NCBI RefSeq assembly: GCF_001467585.1
Contig: NZ_LNXY01000031.1
Location: 202,669 to 266,668 of the forward strand
DNA length: 64,000 bases
Direction of reading: 5' to 3'
DNA from: Legionella drozanskii LLAP-1
Lineage (GTDB): Bacteria; Pseudomonadota; Gammaproteobacteria; Legionellales; Legionellaceae
The notes beneath the pieces are model-generated. The model was given only the letters and a program-made list of their open reading frames with translations. It had not been told where the DNA came from and did not search any database. This document shows, one piece after another, positions 10,098 to 19,980 of the stretch (positions within the stretch are counted from its first letter, which is position 1; each line of letters begins with the position of its first letter). The position numbers and the translations under genes are program-made.

Positions 10098-10413
10098 ACT
10101 TCTCTCTTGATGGGTTGGTTAAACGAAATGGGTTTTCCGGGATAATTTAATTGAAGGTCAGTTGGTAAGCCGCTGTCCACAGGCAATCTCTCAAACTCTC
10201 CGGATTCATTACCCTATCAGGTCAACTGCTCATCAACGATTAGTGTTCGATAATATTTCAGTTGAAAAATAAATTGGGTAACTTGAAACGGCAACCTGAG
10301 AAAGTGGCTACACATTGAGATAACAGCCTAGCATAGCTTTTTAATGAGATCCAGACTTTTTTTCTCTTCCTAACTTAAAAAATAAACTAGAAAGAGAAAA
10401 AAGAGAGTGATAA
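10098..10413. other. trxA-rho intergenic region (rho leader)
   Basis: This 316-base gap has no credible ORF. At its trxA end is a strong AT-rich stem-loop (10358-10402). The rest would include the rho promoter and 5' leader; in E. coli the rho leader mediates autoregulation by attenuation. I saw no confident promoter hexamers. Confidence 0.5.
10358..10402 (-). terminator. stem-loop after trxA, probable terminator
   Basis: On the minus strand just past the trxA stop, two 15-base arms (10388-10402 and 10358-10372) pair with one mismatch around a 15-base AT loop. The arms are TTTTTTCTC-type on one side and GAGAAAAAA-type on the other, so the stem itself supplies a U-run. The stem is not GC-rich, hence moderate confidence. 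Confidence 0.5.
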
Positions 10414-10740
10414 TTATACATTGCTCTCAACAAAAGCACTTAATTGTGATTTTGAAAGTAGACCCATTTTCACTGCCTCAACCTGACCATTCTTAAATAA
10501 AATAAGAGTTGGGATACTCATAACGCCATATTTAGAAGGAGTTTGTGGATTTTCATCGATATTAATTTTGGCAAAAACAATATTATCACTATGGTTTGCG
10601 GCCACTTCTTCGAGAATTGGAGTTAATGCACGGCATGGACCACACCACTCAGCCCAAAAATCAACCAAAACCGGCTTGCCTGAATTCAACACATCCTGTT
10701 CAAAACTAGAATCAGTGACTGTCTTTATATTAGCACTCAT
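10414..10740 (-). CDS. trxA: thioredoxin 1
   Basis: A 108-residue thioredoxin with the WCGPC redox centre at residues 32-36, the conserved buried Asp in VDFWA and the cis-proline in SIPTL near residue 76. It is a cytoplasmic dithiol-disulfide carrier reduced by TrxB, supplying ribonucleotide reductase and other reductases. Length and motifs match E. coli TrxA. It lies upstream of rho on the same strand and 43 bases downstream of rsmE. Confidence 0.97.
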   Translation of the reverse strand: MSANIKTVTDSSFEQDVLNSGKPVLVDFWAEWCGPCRALTPILEEVAANHSDNIVFAKINIDENPQTPSKYGVMSIPTLILFKNGQVEAVKMGLLSKSQLSAFVESNV

Positions 10741-10783
10741 GGATTAAACCTCAGTTATTTAAAATTAGGTGATCTGAGAAACA

Positions 10784-11515
10784 TTATAGATCACCACAGA
10801 CAGCTTGCAACACGCTTAGAGCAGTAATTGCTGCCGTTTCGGTACGTAATACTCTCGGTCCCAAACATAAGGGGTTAAAATTAGCAGCAAATATCTGTTT
10901 GAGTTCCTCTGGACTAAACCCTCCTTCAGGACCAATCAGGAGGCTAAGTTCAGCTTGAGCAAATTGATAATCTCGCCAGGATTTAGCGCCTTTTGGATCT
11001 AATACAAATTTTAACTGACCCTCATTTTTCTGCAAATACTCAGCGAGTGTCATTACAGGATTTACTGTAGGGACTTGATTGCGTCCGGATTGTTCGCAAG
11101 CAGCGACAGCAATGGATTGCCATTGAATACGCTTTTTTTCCATTCGCGCCTGATCCAATTTCACCACAGAGCGCTCAGTAATCAGCGGGCTGATGCTTGT
11201 GACGCCCAATTCCACCGCTTTTTGCATAACAAATTCCATCCGCTCGCCCTTGGACATCGCTTGAGCGAGATGAATTGTGCGTGACGACTCTCTGTTCACT
11301 TCTCGTTCTTTCTCGATATTCACGCTTACTTTTTTTTTGTTCACGCTAAGCAAAGTCGCATCAAATTCTCGATTATCACCACAGAATAAAACAATTTTAT
11401 CGCCGGCTTGCATACGCAAAACGACACCTACATGCTGGCTTGCTTCTGGAGAAAGTTCTATAGTTTGGCCAAGAACAAAAGGACCCACCTGATAAATACG
11501 AATTTTTCTCACCAC
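10784..11515 (-). CDS. rsmE: 16S rRNA (uracil1498-N3)-methyltransferase
   Basis: The 243-residue protein has an N-terminal PUA-like domain (QVGPFVLGQTIELSPEASQHV) and a C-terminal SPOUT methyltransferase domain. The knotted SAM site is visible as LLIGPEGGFSPEE near residues 193-205 and LGPRVLRTETAA near 217-230. It methylates U1498 of 16S rRNA in the assembled small subunit. The start is one of two consecutive GTG codons (11515 or 11512) with only a weak Shine-Dalgarno sequence. It is divergent from fumC. Confidence 0.94.
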   Translation of the reverse strand: MVRKIRIYQVGPFVLGQTIELSPEASQHVGVVLRMQAGDKIVLFCGDNREFDATLLSVNKKKVSVNIEKEREVNRESSRTIHLAQAMSKGERMEFVMQKAVELGVTSISPLITERSVVKLDQARMEKKRIQWQSIAVAACEQSGRNQVPTVNPVMTLAEYLQKNEGQLKFVLDPKGAKSWRDYQFAQAELSLLIGPEGGFSPEELKQIFAANFNPLCLGPRVLRTETAAITALSVLQAVCGDL

Positions 11516-11653
11516 TACTCACAAAATTGAAGTTAAATTCTCATTTTACTATACCCAAACTTCTCCAAAATGCTAGGTTTTAGTTAAAGGGTATGTACTG
11601 CAAAAAATCTTGATGCTATGTTAGCGCTTTTATTTTTAAGGGGATTAACCGTC

Positions 11654-13042
11654 ATGAGCAATACACGTATTGAGACTGACAGCATGGGCGAAATTGCTGT
11701 GCCTGCCGATCGCTACTGGGGGGCGCAAACCGAGCGGTCTCTACATCATTTTGATATCGGACGCGATATTATGCCTCGCGAAGTGACTCATGCTTTCGGT
11801 ATTTTAAAGAAAGCCGCTGCAATGACTAACCTTGAGCTAGGTAAGCTGCCACAAGATAAAGCGGAGCTGATTGTTAAAGCAGCAGAAGAAGTTTGCTCAG
11901 GTCGATTAGACGAGCATTTTCCCTTACATGTTTGGCAAACGGGAAGCGGTACTCAATCTAATATGAATGCCAATGAAGTCATTTCTAACCGAGCCATCGA
12001 AATGGCTAAAGGAACAATGGGCTCTAAAGCACCCATCCATCCTAATGATCATGTCAATATGTCACAATCGTCGAATGACACTTTCCCAACCGCTATGCAC
12101 ATCGCAGCAGCAATAGCTATTTATCATAAATTGCTTCCCGCGGTGCGTAATTTGCGTGACGCACTAGCGCAAAAAATGAGTGCGTTCAAAGACATTGTAA
12201 AAATTGGCCGCACTCATTTGCAAGATGCTGTTCCAATGACTTTAGGACAAGAATTTTCCGGATATATTGCGCAATTAGACGCCTGTATTCAGCGTATAGA
12301 AAAAACATTGCCTGAATTGTATGAACTTGCTTTAGGGGGTACTGCCGTAGGTACTGGATTAAACACTCATCCCCAGTTCGCTGTTAAAGCCGCAACACAT
12401 ATTGCTAGCATTACCAAACTTCCTTTTAGTTCCGCTCCGAATAAATTTGCAGCCTTAGCCTCTCATGAGCCCTTAGTTATGGCTCATAGCGCTTTTAAAA
12501 CCTTGGCTTGTGCATTAATGAAAATAGCGAACGATGTTCGCTGGCTTGGTTCGGGACCTCGTTGCGGTATTGGTGAACTTATTCTACCCGAAAACGAACC
12601 TGGTTCATCTATCATGCCGGGCAAAGTCAATCCGACTCAATGCGAGGCCATGACTATGGTCTGCACTCAAGTCATTGGCAATGATACAACGGTAGCTCTT
12701 GCTGCTAGCCAAGGAAATTTTGAGCTGAATGTGTTTAAGCCCGTTATTATTTTTAACGTTTTACATTCTTTAAATCTCTTGGCGGATACCTGCCGTTCTT
12801 TCCAAGAGTTTTGTGTTGAAGGATTGGAAGCAAATCACGCGGTAATTGATTATTATTTGCATCATTCTCTCATGTTAGTTACCGCACTTAATCAGCACAT
12901 TGGCTACGATAAAGCCGCTAAAATTGCTAAAACAGCTCATCATGAAGATATTTCATTGCAAGAAGCAGCTATTAAACTTGGTTTTTTAACTGCTGAGCAA
13001 TTCAGTGAGTATGTTAAACCTGAGGAAATGGTTAACCCTTAA
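11654..13042 (+). CDS. fumC: class II fumarate hydratase
   Basis: The ATG at 11654 follows AGGGGA at about nine bases and starts the protein at the family position ([12 protein letters not shown]); the upstream in-frame ATG at 11618 adds only a non-homologous extension. The 462-residue protein has the superfamily signature [11 protein letters not shown], plus [14 protein letters not shown] and [10 protein letters not shown], which line the active site. It interconverts fumarate and malate in the TCA cycle and is iron-independent and oxygen-stable, unlike FumA. E. coli FumC is 467 residues. Confidence 0.96.
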   Translation: MSNTRIETDSMGEIAVPADRYWGAQTERSLHHFDIGRDIMPREVTHAFGILKKAAAMTNLELGKLPQDKAELIVKAAEEVCSGRLDEHFPLHVWQTGSGTQSNMNANEVISNRAIEMAKGTMGSKAPIHPNDHVNMSQSSNDTFPTAMHIAAAIAIYHKLLPAVRNLRDALAQKMSAFKDIVKIGRTHLQDAVPMTLGQEFSGYIAQLDACIQRIEKTLPELYELALGGTAVGTGLNTHPQFAVKAATHIASITKLPFSSAPNKFAALASHEPLVMAHSAFKTLACALMKIANDVRWLGSGPRCGIGELILPENEPGSSIMPGKVNPTQCEAMTMVCTQVIGNDTTVALAASQGNFELNVFKPVIIFNVLHSLNLLADTCRSFQEFCVEGLEANHAVIDYYLHHSLMLVTALNQHIGYDKAAKIAKTAHHEDISLQEAAIKLGFLTAEQFSEYVKPEEMVNP

Positions 13043-13050
13043 GATCAAGT

Positions 13051-13129
13051 GTTGACGCCTTTCGCGTCAGCGGCGTTGTTGCATGATTGGGTTTCGGCCC
13101 GACCTATATGCAACAACGTCCGCGTCAAC
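13051..13129. repeat. long structured palindrome between fumC and the GDPD gene
   Basis: The outer arms GTTGACGC (13051-13058) and GCGTCAAC (13122-13129) enclose a perfect 11-bp pair CGTTGTTGCAT (13074-13084) / ATGCAACAACG (13108-13118). The apex contains GGGT-TTCG-GCCC, a UUCG-capped mini-hairpin. A small side hairpin GACGC/GCGTC lies in the left arm. It lies between two convergent genes, so it may act in 3' end formation or be a dispersed repeat copy; no T-tract is present. Confidence 0.7.
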
Positions 13130-13143
13130 CTGGTTGGTACCGA

Positions 13144-13929
13144 TCAGTTGAATGGTTTCAACTCTTCTAACGATTGAGCGAGTAAACTGACATTATTGCT
13201 AAAAATCCATTGCACACCCCGATTTAATTCTCTGTACAAGCTAAATTTTGAATCAATCATTCCAACGCCAACTCGTTTTTTAGCTGATCTCAGACGTTCA
13301 ATTTTGTTGTTATTAAATAAAAGATAATGGCCTAAAACACCGCCATATTTTTTTTGTAGGCAAAGGTTTAAGAACTGGCTCACATTATTATGTACAGCAA
13401 CTAATAGCAGACTCTCTGGAAGAAAAGACTTGAGAGAAGCAAAAATGGGCTCGCTGAGACTAAGCAAATGATAATCGACACAAGGCGTGAGTAATTTTAA
13501 ATCATGATAAAGACTTTCTTCGGCACCAAGGGGTTCTTTCAACTCTATAAATAAATGAAGACGTTTGCCATACCGCACCACCACCTCGGCCAAGGTTAAT
13601 ATTTCGGGAACCAATTGTCTTAACTGGTTAAAACTCAAGTCTTTGATAGCAACATTTTTTCCCCATAGCCGCTTTAAGGTAGGATCATGATTAACAACTA
13701 AAACCCCGTCAGCGGTTGCGCGAAGATCAAGTTCAATGCCCCAACATCCTAAATCCAGTGCAGCAGCAAAGGCTGCATCCGTATTTTCAATAATATGATT
13801 TTTGCTGTTATGCGCACCACGGTGGGCGATGAGACAGGTATCCGAAATTTTAAAACAATCCGGCTGCTTTTGCGGCAAAAAGGAAAAAAAATAATCCACT
13901 GATTTTTCAAGGGTTTTTAAAAAACACAT
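13144..13929 (-). CDS. glycerophosphodiester phosphodiesterase family protein
   Basis: The 261-residue protein has the GDPD TIM-barrel motifs: AHRGA with His36-Arg37, IENTDAAF near residue 47, the metal-binding Glu66 and Asp68 in GIELDLR, and His81 in NHDPTLKRL. The family hydrolyses glycerophosphodiesters to glycerol-3-phosphate and an alcohol. No clear signal peptide is visible; the hydrophobic N-terminus (VDYFFSFLP) is too short. The distal barrel is divergent, so the substrate is uncertain. It is convergent with fumC and divergent from the coiled-coil gene. Confidence 0.85.
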   Translation of the reverse strand: MCFLKTLEKSVDYFFSFLPQKQPDCFKISDTCLIAHRGAHNSKNHIIENTDAAFAAALDLGCWGIELDLRATADGVLVVNHDPTLKRLWGKNVAIKDLSFNQLRQLVPEILTLAEVVVRYGKRLHLFIELKEPLGAEESLYHDLKLLTPCVDYHLLSLSEPIFASLKSFLPESLLLVAVHNNVSQFLNLCLQKKYGGVLGHYLLFNNNKIERLRSAKKRVGVGMIDSKFSLYRELNRGVQWIFSNNVSLLAQSLEELKPFN

Positions 13930-14182
13930 AGTTCTAAAGAAGCGAGAAGTTTGGGAAATTCTGCAATTTTTTTTGTATAAAAACTACAGTTATTCGCATC
14001 AACTGACATTTAATTTTGAAATTTATTTAATAACAGGGAGTTAACACAATTTTTTCCATCTTCTCAAGCAAGAAACTGATCAATAATTGTACTGCTTAAT
14101 ATTTCCATAACTTTGGCATTGTAAACTATATTAGTAAGAGAAAAATGCCGAAAATGGAATTCTTTATAGAAGAGTGGTGATC

Positions 14183-17100
14183 ATGAAAGAAAAAGTGCTT
14201 ATCAACCTCAAAGAACTTAAAGTCCTAGCCGAAGCTGCTGAAAATAATGCTCAGATTATTGAGCTTAGAGAGACTATTGAAGCGCTAATTGGAGAGCTAC
14301 CCGAAGTTAAAGATGAAAAGGATTTGGCGAAGTTTAATCTTATGGACAATCCAATTGCATTAAGACTCAAATTACTAAACGAATTAGATGAAGCTTCTTC
14401 AACGATTAGGTCATTCCAGCAGGTTTTATATAAAAATGAAGATAGAAGCAGCGCTCAAAGATACTTAGAAAATATCTCAGAATATGTATCAAAAACCACC
14501 GCCATCGATGCGCTTGACGAATTAACAAAGATACAATCAGAATTTTATTCAGCTACAAGAACCATACAATTGAGTCTAATTCAGAGCATGATTCAGCATT
14601 TAACGGATAATACTGAACAGAGTATAACGACCACAGCTCCTGAACCTGAAAAAACCAGTGTTTCTAAAACAGCTCAACCCAGCCAAACTTCTGCAACAGG
14701 AAAAGGTCAATCAGGCTGGACAGGATGGACTAGCAATTTAGTCACAAAAATGACCTCTTTGGCCAGTGAAACAAAAACTAAAATAACCGATTTTACAGCG
14801 GAAAAAATAAATTCGCGCTTATCGCAAGCCTCCTATCTAGAACAACTTAAAAAACAGATAAAGGACCTTGGCGACAATGAAGACTTAACGCTTTCTTCAT
14901 CTACTATGCTCAGCCTTTTGAAACAATACCAAAATTATGCGCCGAATTTAGACGTTTGGCCCACTCCTCCTGAGTTTAAAGAAAAGCCAGGGGGCAAAAA
15001 AGAAAGAAAAAAATCACGGTTCCCGATAATTGTTGAGCGGAATGCAAGAGAGCTCAGTCAAGAAGCACAGGAAGAACTGCTACAATTCTCCGAATTACCT
15101 CAAAAATACTGTGAAGAATTTAATAAAGCGGGTATTAGCGAAAAAACACGCCTCGAATTTAAAAGATTAAGCTCTTTTCTCAGCGATGAAAGTACAAAGG
15201 AATTTAAAGTTGCAGGAATTAGTGTTCAAACTCTCGAAGAATTAAAAAAAGGGACGCTTAGCCGAAATGCTATTAGTGAGTTTGAAAAGATAAACGTCAG
15301 CGAAGAAGCCCTTATCGCATTGCTAGCATGGACAAGAATAGAAAGATTTCAAAAATTGGGTATTCTTAAGAAAGATCTTCACGATCTCACTACAATCGAC
15401 GAAGAAGCTTTAAAATCGCAGGGAATTACAGTCAGCCCCAAAGCCCTCAGCGAATTACACCAGTCTAAATTAAGCTTAATTGCTCGCAAACAATTAGAGA
15501 GTTTAAAATCAAACTTCGATATTGGTGAAACAATATTACAACAGCAATCAGAAGAGCGGAAAGCACGCCGTAAAAATGCCTCTGTGGAAGAGAAAATTGA
15601 ACAATCTTCTGAGGAAACCCAGGTTGTCCAAGAATTGCTACGCGAATTAGGGATTAGTGATGAGAGTATAGCCCTTCAAGAAGCGGAAAAGAAAACTGAA
15701 CAATCCTATGAAGAGCGACTACTAAGCTATCAAAAAAGTAGGGCTAGCCAAGAAACGCTAAGCGAATTACAAAATACTAATCTGAGTCTAGAAACCATTC
15801 AAGAATTTGAAAGAGCGGGAATTAGCAGTGAGACACTTGCTAAAATTCAAAGGGCAGAAAGCTTTCAACTAAGCGAGCTTAATGACCTAGCACTCAAAGA
15901 ACTAGGAAAACCTAAACTAAGTAAAAAAACTATTGATGAATTGCAACAGCGAAAAACTCCTGCAGAATTAAGAGAACAAAAGGATGAACTCGATAGAAAA
16001 ATTGAACGCAGATTAGGGGATTTAAAAGGGCTCTTTAACTTTGCCATAGCAAGAGAAATGTCCTTAGGAAAAGCATTAGACAATCCATTAATTAGTGCTC
16101 AGCTAAACATAATTAAAGATTTAAAAGAGCATGTTAATAGACTTGAGGTACTAAAAACTGAAAATCTTGGCTCAGATGCATTGCAAGCAATAAATGATTC
16201 CCTTAAGGACTCTCTGGAAAAAGTCATTGCGGCTACCAATCTAATCAATGAACAACTTAAAGATCTAGCTGAAGAAGATGAGACCAAAGAATCAGAGGAG
16301 CATCCCCATCAACAAGCTTCTGAACTAACAAGATCTAGCGACAGCGACAATGACAATGACAAGGACGACGCTGAGAATAAATTGCAAAATGAAATTCGTC
16401 TTGCATTTAGTCAATTTGCAACAACCCGAGCAATATTAGAAGACGTCCTAGCCCAAACCTCTAAAATAAAAAAAGAACCATCAAAACAACCAGAAGATTC
16501 CGCTTTTCAAGTCATAAAAGAGGTAGGGAAAGAAATAGGATCCAAAGTTAAAAGTAGTATCACAACCCTATTTGAAACAAAGGAAGACTCCAAAATCGAG
16601 AGTAAATCATCAGAAACAATGGTCGACTCTGAATTTTCAGAAAACATTGCTTTAAAAAATCAGCTAGAGTTAACAAGGACAAAGTTAAGTAATAATTCAG
16701 TGTTTATGGAATGCCTAAAAAAATACGATGGCCTTTTGACCGAATTTGTTGAAATTACAGACAAGAAAGAAAAAACTCTTAAGTGGCTAGCTAGTAAAGA
16801 CGCTATTTCCCAAATAAACGATAGTGAAAGACGCAAACAACAAACTACTGCCATAGAATTGGCTAATAAACAGTTAGAAGAAGTGAAGGCTTCACTGAAT
16901 GAAACAGTGGGAACTCTTAATAGGCTCATTGATGAAGCAAATACAGAAAGACTTCAGATAATAAATACAGAAGAAAGAGAAATCTATTCATTGCTAAAAA
17001 AGCTAGAAGTTCTAACTCAACAAACTAGCCTATCAGTCTATAAAGACATTATTGCCAAAATAAATATGACTATACCTTTTGACTTCGTACAAATCGAAAA

Positions 17101-18061
17101 AGAAGTTAACGAAATTGTTGCAACTTTTCCCAATCTTTCAGAAACTCGAATTAGGTTCAAAGCAGAGAATCAAAAAGAAAAATTAAATCAATATATATTA
17201 AGCTTTGAGACCCAAATTACTAAAGTAAATCAAAATTTTTTATTGACCTGGGATGCCGCTAAAAGCCAATTAACAATACTAAAAAATTCACAAACCGAGC
17301 TTAGCCTGGCTCAAATAAAGGCGAAGAATCCCTCAATAGAAGACAATGTAGCCCAAGCTCTTGCTAAGGAAATGGCCTTAAACGCTGTTGAAGATTTAAG
17401 TAAGCGTTTAGACGCACTGAACCCAATCGAAGAATCTCGGGATAAACTAAATGTTTGCTATACCTTAGATAACGACGAACTGAAGACAGTTTATGAAGAA
17501 ATTAATGCTCGCCAACTAGTAATACCGGGAAAATTTGAAATGGTAAAATCCCGAGCAGAATCTCAAGAAGTAGGTATAGTTCGTAAAATGATGAAAATTG
17601 CAGCAGAAAAATTACCCCAATCAGGATCAGAGGTTTCTATTAATATTCTTAAGAATATTGGAGAGGCTCTAAAAAAACAACTGGATGCCTACCTGACTTT
17701 AGACACTGGAGATGAAACAACCCAAGAGAAGTTTATTAGTTCTTGTATAACTAATATTTGTGATGAGCTTACAGAAGAAAAATTAATGCAATTATCCCAA
17801 CTTAATACAGTAGAGACATTTTTAATGGAAACCATTCATTCTTTAATGGTTGCGCTTTCTGATCTAGCTCAGTTTTTAAGGATTCCAGTGTCACCTCCAA
17901 AAAGCAGTTTTAGTGCTCAATTTTTTGCCAGCCCAGTAGAAAAGGATATAGCTGAGGCTGCAAAAGAGGCTCATAGCAAGTTGACTAAACTGCAAGGTAC
18001 AGTAGCTGCTCACATACCTCAAGAGGATAACCAACCAAGGAACGGTACTGCCGCAACTTGA
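14183..18061 (+). CDS. giant coiled-coil protein with 13-residue repeats, candidate secreted effector
   Basis: I do not recognise this 1292-residue protein. It is strongly hydrophilic, rich in Glu, Lys, Ser and Leu, and mostly helical with long coiled-coil stretches. Two blocks of a 13-residue repeat (pattern [LI]S.ETL.EL....) occur at 15134-15334 and 15743-15859, with a further copy at 15917-15955. An acidic SDSDNDNDKDD stretch lies near 16330-16370. There is no signal peptide or membrane segment. ATG 14183 is preferred; GTG 14174 is an in-frame alternative. Size, repeats, coiled coil and a stand-alone position between housekeeping genes resemble Dot/Icm effectors of Legionella, but that is inference. 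Confidence 0.75.
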   Translation: MKEKVLINLKELKVLAEAAENNAQIIELRETIEALIGELPEVKDEKDLAKFNLMDNPIALRLKLLNELDEASSTIRSFQQVLYKNEDRSSAQRYLENISEYVSKTTAIDALDELTKIQSEFYSATRTIQLSLIQSMIQHLTDNTEQSITTTAPEPEKTSVSKTAQPSQTSATGKGQSGWTGWTSNLVTKMTSLASETKTKITDFTAEKINSRLSQASYLEQLKKQIKDLGDNEDLTLSSSTMLSLLKQYQNYAPNLDVWPTPPEFKEKPGGKKERKKSRFPIIVERNARELSQEAQEELLQFSELPQKYCEEFNKAGISEKTRLEFKRLSSFLSDESTKEFKVAGISVQTLEELKKGTLSRNAISEFEKINVSEEALIALLAWTRIERFQKLGILKKDLHDLTTIDEEALKSQGITVSPKALSELHQSKLSLIARKQLESLKSNFDIGETILQQQSEERKARRKNASVEEKIEQSSEETQVVQELLRELGISDESIALQEAEKKTEQSYEERLLSYQKSRASQETLSELQNTNLSLETIQEFERAGISSETLAKIQRAESFQLSELNDLALKELGKPKLSKKTIDELQQRKTPAELREQKDELDRKIERRLGDLKGLFNFAIAREMSLGKALDNPLISAQLNIIKDLKEHVNRLEVLKTENLGSDALQAINDSLKDSLEKVIAATNLINEQLKDLAEEDETKESEEHPHQQASELTRSSDSDNDNDKDDAENKLQNEIRLAFSQFATTRAILEDVLAQTSKIKKEPSKQPEDSAFQVIKEVGKEIGSKVKSSITTLFETKEDSKIESKSSETMVDSEFSENIALKNQLELTRTKLSNNSVFMECLKKYDGLLTEFVEITDKKEKTLKWLASKDAISQINDSERRKQQTTAIELANKQLEEVKASLNETVGTLNRLIDEANTERLQIINTEEREIYSLLKKLEVLTQQTSLSVYKDIIAKINMTIPFDFVQIEKEVNEIVATFPNLSETRIRFKAENQKEKLNQYILSFETQITKVNQNFLLTWDAAKSQLTILKNSQTELSLAQIKAKNPSIEDNVAQALAKEMALNAVEDLSKRLDALNPIEESRDKLNVCYTLDNDELKTVYEEINARQLVIPGKFEMVKSRAESQEVGIVRKMMKIAAEKLPQSGSEVSINILKNIGEALKKQLDAYLTLDTGDETTQEKFISSCITNICDELTEEKLMQLSQLNTVETFLMETIHSLMVALSDLAQFLRIPVSPPKSSFSAQFFASPVEKDIAEAAKEAHSKLTKLQGTVAAHIPQEDNQPRNGTAAT
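15134..15955 (+). repeat. 39-base (13-codon) repeats inside the coiled-coil gene
   Basis: The first block runs as consecutive units starting at 15134 (15 residues), 15179, 15218, 15257 and 15296, for example ISVQTLEELKKGT and LSRNAISEFEKIN. The second block starts at 15743, 15782 and 15821 (ASQETLSELQNTN, LSLETIQEFERAG, ISSETLAKIQRAE), with another copy at 15917 (LSKKTIDELQQRK). The DNA is diverged between units, so the repeats are seen mainly at protein level. A degenerate stretch and a charged insert separate the blocks. Confidence 0.75.
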
Positions 18062-18131
18062 TATAAAAAAAGCTGATCATCAGAATAATTATTGACAGCT
18101 TGAGCATTCTTAAGTATTTTAGCCACCAATT

Positions 18132-18218
18132 GCCGAGGTGGTGGAATTGGTAGACACGCTAGCTTCAGGTGCTAGTGGGGGTAACCCCGTGGAGGTTCGA
18201 GTCCTCTTCTCGGTACCA
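18132..18218 (+). tRNA. tRNA-Leu (anticodon CAG)
   Basis: An 87-base tRNA with acceptor stem GCCGAGG pairing with TCTCGGT through G-U at both ends. It has a D-arm with GGTAGACAC, an anticodon stem CTAGC/GCTAG with loop TTCAGGT (anticodon CAG), a long variable arm GGGGGTAACCCC as in class II tRNAs, GGTTCGAGTCC in the T-arm, and an encoded CCA end. It reads CUG leucine codons. It stands alone downstream of the coiled-coil gene; tRNA genes are common integration sites, but no repeat of its 3' end was seen. Confidence 0.97.
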
Positions 18219-18309
18219 TTTTTTATAGGTTCTCTTGCTGCATTCAAACCAGTTAAAGAAAAACCAGCAACCAACTGCATTTTTCAAACAAGCCGTTTAG
18301 ACTTTTTGC

Positions 18310-18858
18310 TTACACTGAGAAAGTTAAATTTTCTGGTGGCTGAGCATCAGTTGTGTCTGTTAGCTGAGCAGAGGACTCTAGCCTTGCCGTGAGTTGTCGC
18401 AAGCAGGGATTGGACGACGAAACAAACTCTTGACACGCAGCTAGCATACCTTCACCACGACGCTGAGCAACCCCTACTTCCCAACCTCTTGCCCAGTCGA
18501 TACTTCTTCCCCAGACACAAAAAGCCAGGCCCATACAAATAAACATTCCTAAGAATGGCGGCAAAAGACCAAACAAAGCCATTTCTTCACTACTCAAAGT
18601 CTTCATGTATTCAATTAAATAAAAGGGTATGGCAAAACCTAAGAAAAGACCTGCAACTCCAAAAACGCCGACCAAACCGAGGCAAACGCAGCAGACAAGA
18701 TCTGAAAAAGAAAAACTGTGATTTAATAAACTCCAGCAACTCTCTGCTTCAGAGGTCGAACTATCCTCAGATTGAGGGAGAGCTCTATAAGCTCTTCGAT
18801 CGGTTAGGTCGTCAGAGTTTCCCTCAACACGTGGCCCTCTCTCAAAAAAACTACGCAT
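18310..18858 (-). CDS. hypothetical protein with two transmembrane helices
   Basis: A 182-residue protein with a polar, Ser/Glu-rich N-terminus (about 50 residues), two hydrophobic segments around residues 50-80 and 93-113 (LVCCVCLGLVGVFGVAGLF, ALFGLLPPFLGMFICMGLAF) and a polar C-terminal tail. The ATG at 18858 is preferred because AGGG lies seven bases upstream; ATG 18864 is in frame. The family is unrecognised. The soluble-helix-helix-soluble layout is common among Legionella proteins of unknown function. It stands alone between tRNA-Leu and psd. Confidence 0.6.
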   Translation of the reverse strand: MRSFFERGPRVEGNSDDLTDRRAYRALPQSEDSSTSEAESCWSLLNHSFSFSDLVCCVCLGLVGVFGVAGLFLGFAIPFYLIEYMKTLSSEEMALFGLLPPFLGMFICMGLAFCVWGRSIDWARGWEVGVAQRRGEGMLAACQEFVSSSNPCLRQLTARLESSAQLTDTTDAQPPENLTFSV

Positions 18859-18982
18859 ATCCATTCCCTAGTTTGTTTATATAAAAAATTAACAAGCCAA
18901 AATATAAATGATATTTAATTAAAAACAAAGACGCCGTCAACTGACTGAAGTGGTTGATTTTTCAAATATAAAACGATATCAA

Positions 18983-19837
18983 CTACTCCATCTTTCCAAA
19001 AGCTTGGCCATAGCGAATCGTATCCCCGGCACGTAAATGATCAAGCCAATGCACACGATTACCATCCGCGAATAAAAGCACCACTGTGGAGCCTAATTTA
19101 AAATAGCCCATTTCTTCGCCTTGTTTGACAGCGGTAGCTGATTCGTTGAGCTCAGCAAAATCAAAGTATCGCTTTCGTTTTGACCGTTTAAGATCACCTT
19201 GCCAACGCGTACCAATGGCGCCAACGATAGTTGCTCCCACCAATACCATGGCCATTAGTCCCAGTTTCGTTTCAAAAACAGTGACTAAGCGCTCATTGCG
19301 CGCAAACAAATGAGGTACAACTCGGGCAGTAGTGGGCTGCACTGAAAATAACTTACCTGGGACATAAATCATTTCTATCAACTTTGCATCAATAGGCATA
19401 TGGACACGATGGTAGTCTTTGGGTGAAAGATATAAAGTCGCAAAGCGCCCATGAGTAAATTGCCCGCTTAAACCTGCTTCACAAGCTAATAACTCAGCAA
19501 CCGTGTAATAACGACCTTTGGCTTGTAAAATTTGACCCTTTTCAATTGGACCCAACTCGCTGATTGATCCATCCACAGGTGAAACAATATCGGCCTGAGC
19601 CAAGGGTCTGCATTCTGGTTTTAAGTGACGGATAAAAAAATCATTGAAACAGCGATAGGCATTCGGATTCTCGTTTATTGCCTCACTCATATCGACACTG
19701 TATTGTTGGATAAAGGCATGTATCAATCCATTTTTAATAATTGGTATTTTTACATCAGCCATTAAACCAGCAATATGAGTCAAAGTATGTTTTGGTGCCA
19801 CAAACTGAGGCATTGTTTTTAAAAGGTCATTTAGCAT
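18983..19837 (-). CDS. psd: phosphatidylserine decarboxylase proenzyme
   Basis: From the ATG at 19837 the protein is 284 residues; the ORF extends to an ATG at 19897, but family members begin near the [12 protein letters not shown] position. Psd motifs are clear: [18 protein letters not shown] near residue 65, [18 protein letters not shown], and the self-cleavage motif LGST near residue 250, whose serine becomes the pyruvoyl cofactor. It converts phosphatidylserine to phosphatidylethanolamine at the inner membrane. Neither candidate start has a strong Shine-Dalgarno sequence. Confidence 0.95.
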   Translation of the reverse strand: MLNDLLKTMPQFVAPKHTLTHIAGLMADVKIPIIKNGLIHAFIQQYSVDMSEAINENPNAYRCFNDFFIRHLKPECRPLAQADIVSPVDGSISELGPIEKGQILQAKGRYYTVAELLACEAGLSGQFTHGRFATLYLSPKDYHRVHMPIDAKLIEMIYVPGKLFSVQPTTARVVPHLFARNERLVTVFETKLGLMAMVLVGATIVGAIGTRWQGDLKRSKRKRYFDFAELNESATAVKQGEEMGYFKLGSTVVLLFADGNRVHWLDHLRAGDTIRYGQAFGKME

Positions 19838-19980
19838 AAAAATCAAATACAATTCAATTAATTCTGAATAATACCGCGAAAAGACTGGGGTTGTCATTTT
19901 AAGAATAGCAGACTGGCAATTTTAGTAAAATCAGCACAAGCCAAGAAGCATTCTCTTTAAGTGAGAATGCCTTTGACTCT

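Noticed and set aside
16319-16370. Microsatellite-like GACAATGACAATGACAAGGAC tract as phase-variable repeat
   Set aside because: The repeat unit is six bases or irregular triplets in frame, so length change would not shift frame; it simply encodes an acidic stretch.
18132-18218. tRNA-Leu as an integration site of the accessory block
   Set aside because: No integrase gene and no duplicated tRNA 3' end were found nearby.
18138-18392. 84-codon plus-strand ORF
   Set aside because: It runs through the whole tRNA-Leu gene and has no ribosome binding site; it is an artefact of the tRNA sequence.
18555-18884. 109-codon plus-strand ORF
   Set aside because: It is antisense to the two-helix protein gene and lacks a start signal or recognisable domain.
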